A DNA stretch of 5,862 nt. Source: Allobosea sp. Lineage in GTDB: Bacteria; Pseudomonadota; Alphaproteobacteria; Rhizobiales; Beijerinckiaceae. The stretch covers positions 1-5,862 of the forward strand of contig JAKFWE010000388.1 in the NCBI GenBank assembly GCA_021732895.1. Reading direction: 5' to 3'. Each line of letters opens with the position of its first letter. The stretch's first letter is position 1. This document shows positions 5,630 through 5,862 of the stretch, piece by piece. Both the position numbers and the translations under genes were made by a program. A model generated the notes under the pieces. That model worked only from the letters and a program-made list of their open reading frames with translations, made no database searches and had not been told where the DNA came from.

Positions 5630-5862
5630 GGACGTCACCGTCCGCTTCGGCGGGCTCGTTGCGCTGAAGGAGGTCTCCTTCGCCATGGGCGCGGGCGAAA
5701 TTCTCGGCCTCGTCGGCCCCAACGGCGCCGGCAAGACGACGCTGTTCAACACCATTTCCGGACTGGTTCGCCCGCGCTCCGGCAGGATTCTGTTCCAGGA
5801 CCGGGAGATCGGCGCATTGCCGCTGCATGCCCGCGCCCTGATCGGGCTCGGCCGCACCTTCC
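5616..5862 (+). CDS. livG: LivG-type ABC transporter ATPase, N-terminal part (cut by the window end)
   Basis: This cytoplasmic ATPase subunit powers import through the two permeases. The 82 visible residues begin MLRLEDVTVRFGGLVALKEV. F11 is the likely adenine-stacking residue, and the Walker A motif GPNGAGKTT is at 34-42. Then follow LFNTISGLVRPRSG and the segment GLGRTF, which in the family is followed by the Q-loop glutamine, just beyond the window. The Walker B and signature motifs are not visible. The start ATG lies inside the end of livM (14-base overlap). It is preceded by AGAGGAAGAGAG (5598-5609), a purine-rich Shine-Dalgarno region. The FGGL and GPNGAGKTTLFN wording points to the first (LivG) rather than the second (LivF) ATPase, which is expected next downstream. 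Confidence 0.93.
   Translation, partial: MLRLEDVTVRFGGLVALKEVSFAMGAGEILGLVGPNGAGKTTLFNTISGLVRPRSGRILFQDREIGALPLHARALIGLGRTF

Noticed and set aside
4607..5857. A 416-codon open frame on the minus strand opposite LivM and the ATPase start
   Set aside because: Its composition is that of an antisense shadow (strings of Q, R, D, G, H). The plus strand encodes recognisable permease and Walker A sequences.
1..5862. CRISPR arrays, tRNA or rRNA genes, phage or toxin-antitoxin modules
   Set aside because: No spaced direct-repeat array, cloverleaf or rRNA-like stretch was seen on reading both strands, and all sizeable reading frames are explained by the five genes listed.

Overview
The window looks like a piece of a high-GC alphaproteobacterial chromosome, most likely Hyphomicrobiales (Bosea/Bradyrhizobium-like). 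The grounds are very GC-rich third codon positions, GGAGG-type ribosome binding sites, a LIV-type ABC transporter beside a CoA-linked beta-oxidation enzyme, and a CCCGGG-rich palindromic intergenic element of a kind I remember as common in that order. The taxonomic placement is inference; no marker gene is present.

Layout. Positions 1-116 are non-coding and hold two GC-rich hairpins just past the 3' end of the first gene. Positions 117-2198 (minus strand) encode a 693-residue bifunctional enoyl-CoA hydratase/3-hydroxyacyl-CoA dehydrogenase (FadB/FadJ/PimF-like) with both active sites intact. Positions 2199-2451 are a divergent control region. It has a TTGACAACG -35-like sequence facing each way and a dense nested repeat, probably an operator, just in front of the beta-oxidation gene. 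From 2452 rightward runs a high-affinity branched-chain-amino-acid-type ABC transporter operon: periplasmic binding protein (2452-3615), a 107-bp near-perfect inverted repeat (3636-3742), LivH-type permease (3778-4650), LivM-type permease (4664-5629), and the first 82 codons of the LivG-type ATPase (from 5616, cut by the window end).

How the genes fit together. The transporter would import a small organic acid or amino acid, and the divergent enzyme would catalyse the hydration and NAD-dependent oxidation steps of a CoA-thioester beta-oxidation route. By eye, two positions that hold the alpha-amino-acid in E. coli LivJ are not conserved in this binding protein. That makes a carboxylic, dicarboxylic or aromatic acid substrate at least as plausible as leucine.

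I do not see a novel defence, mobile or RNA-guided system. The most interesting non-coding features are the long palindrome splitting the binding-protein gene from its permeases, and the nested repeat in the divergent control region. Several very long open frames antisense to, or frame-shifted within, the real genes are high-GC shadows.
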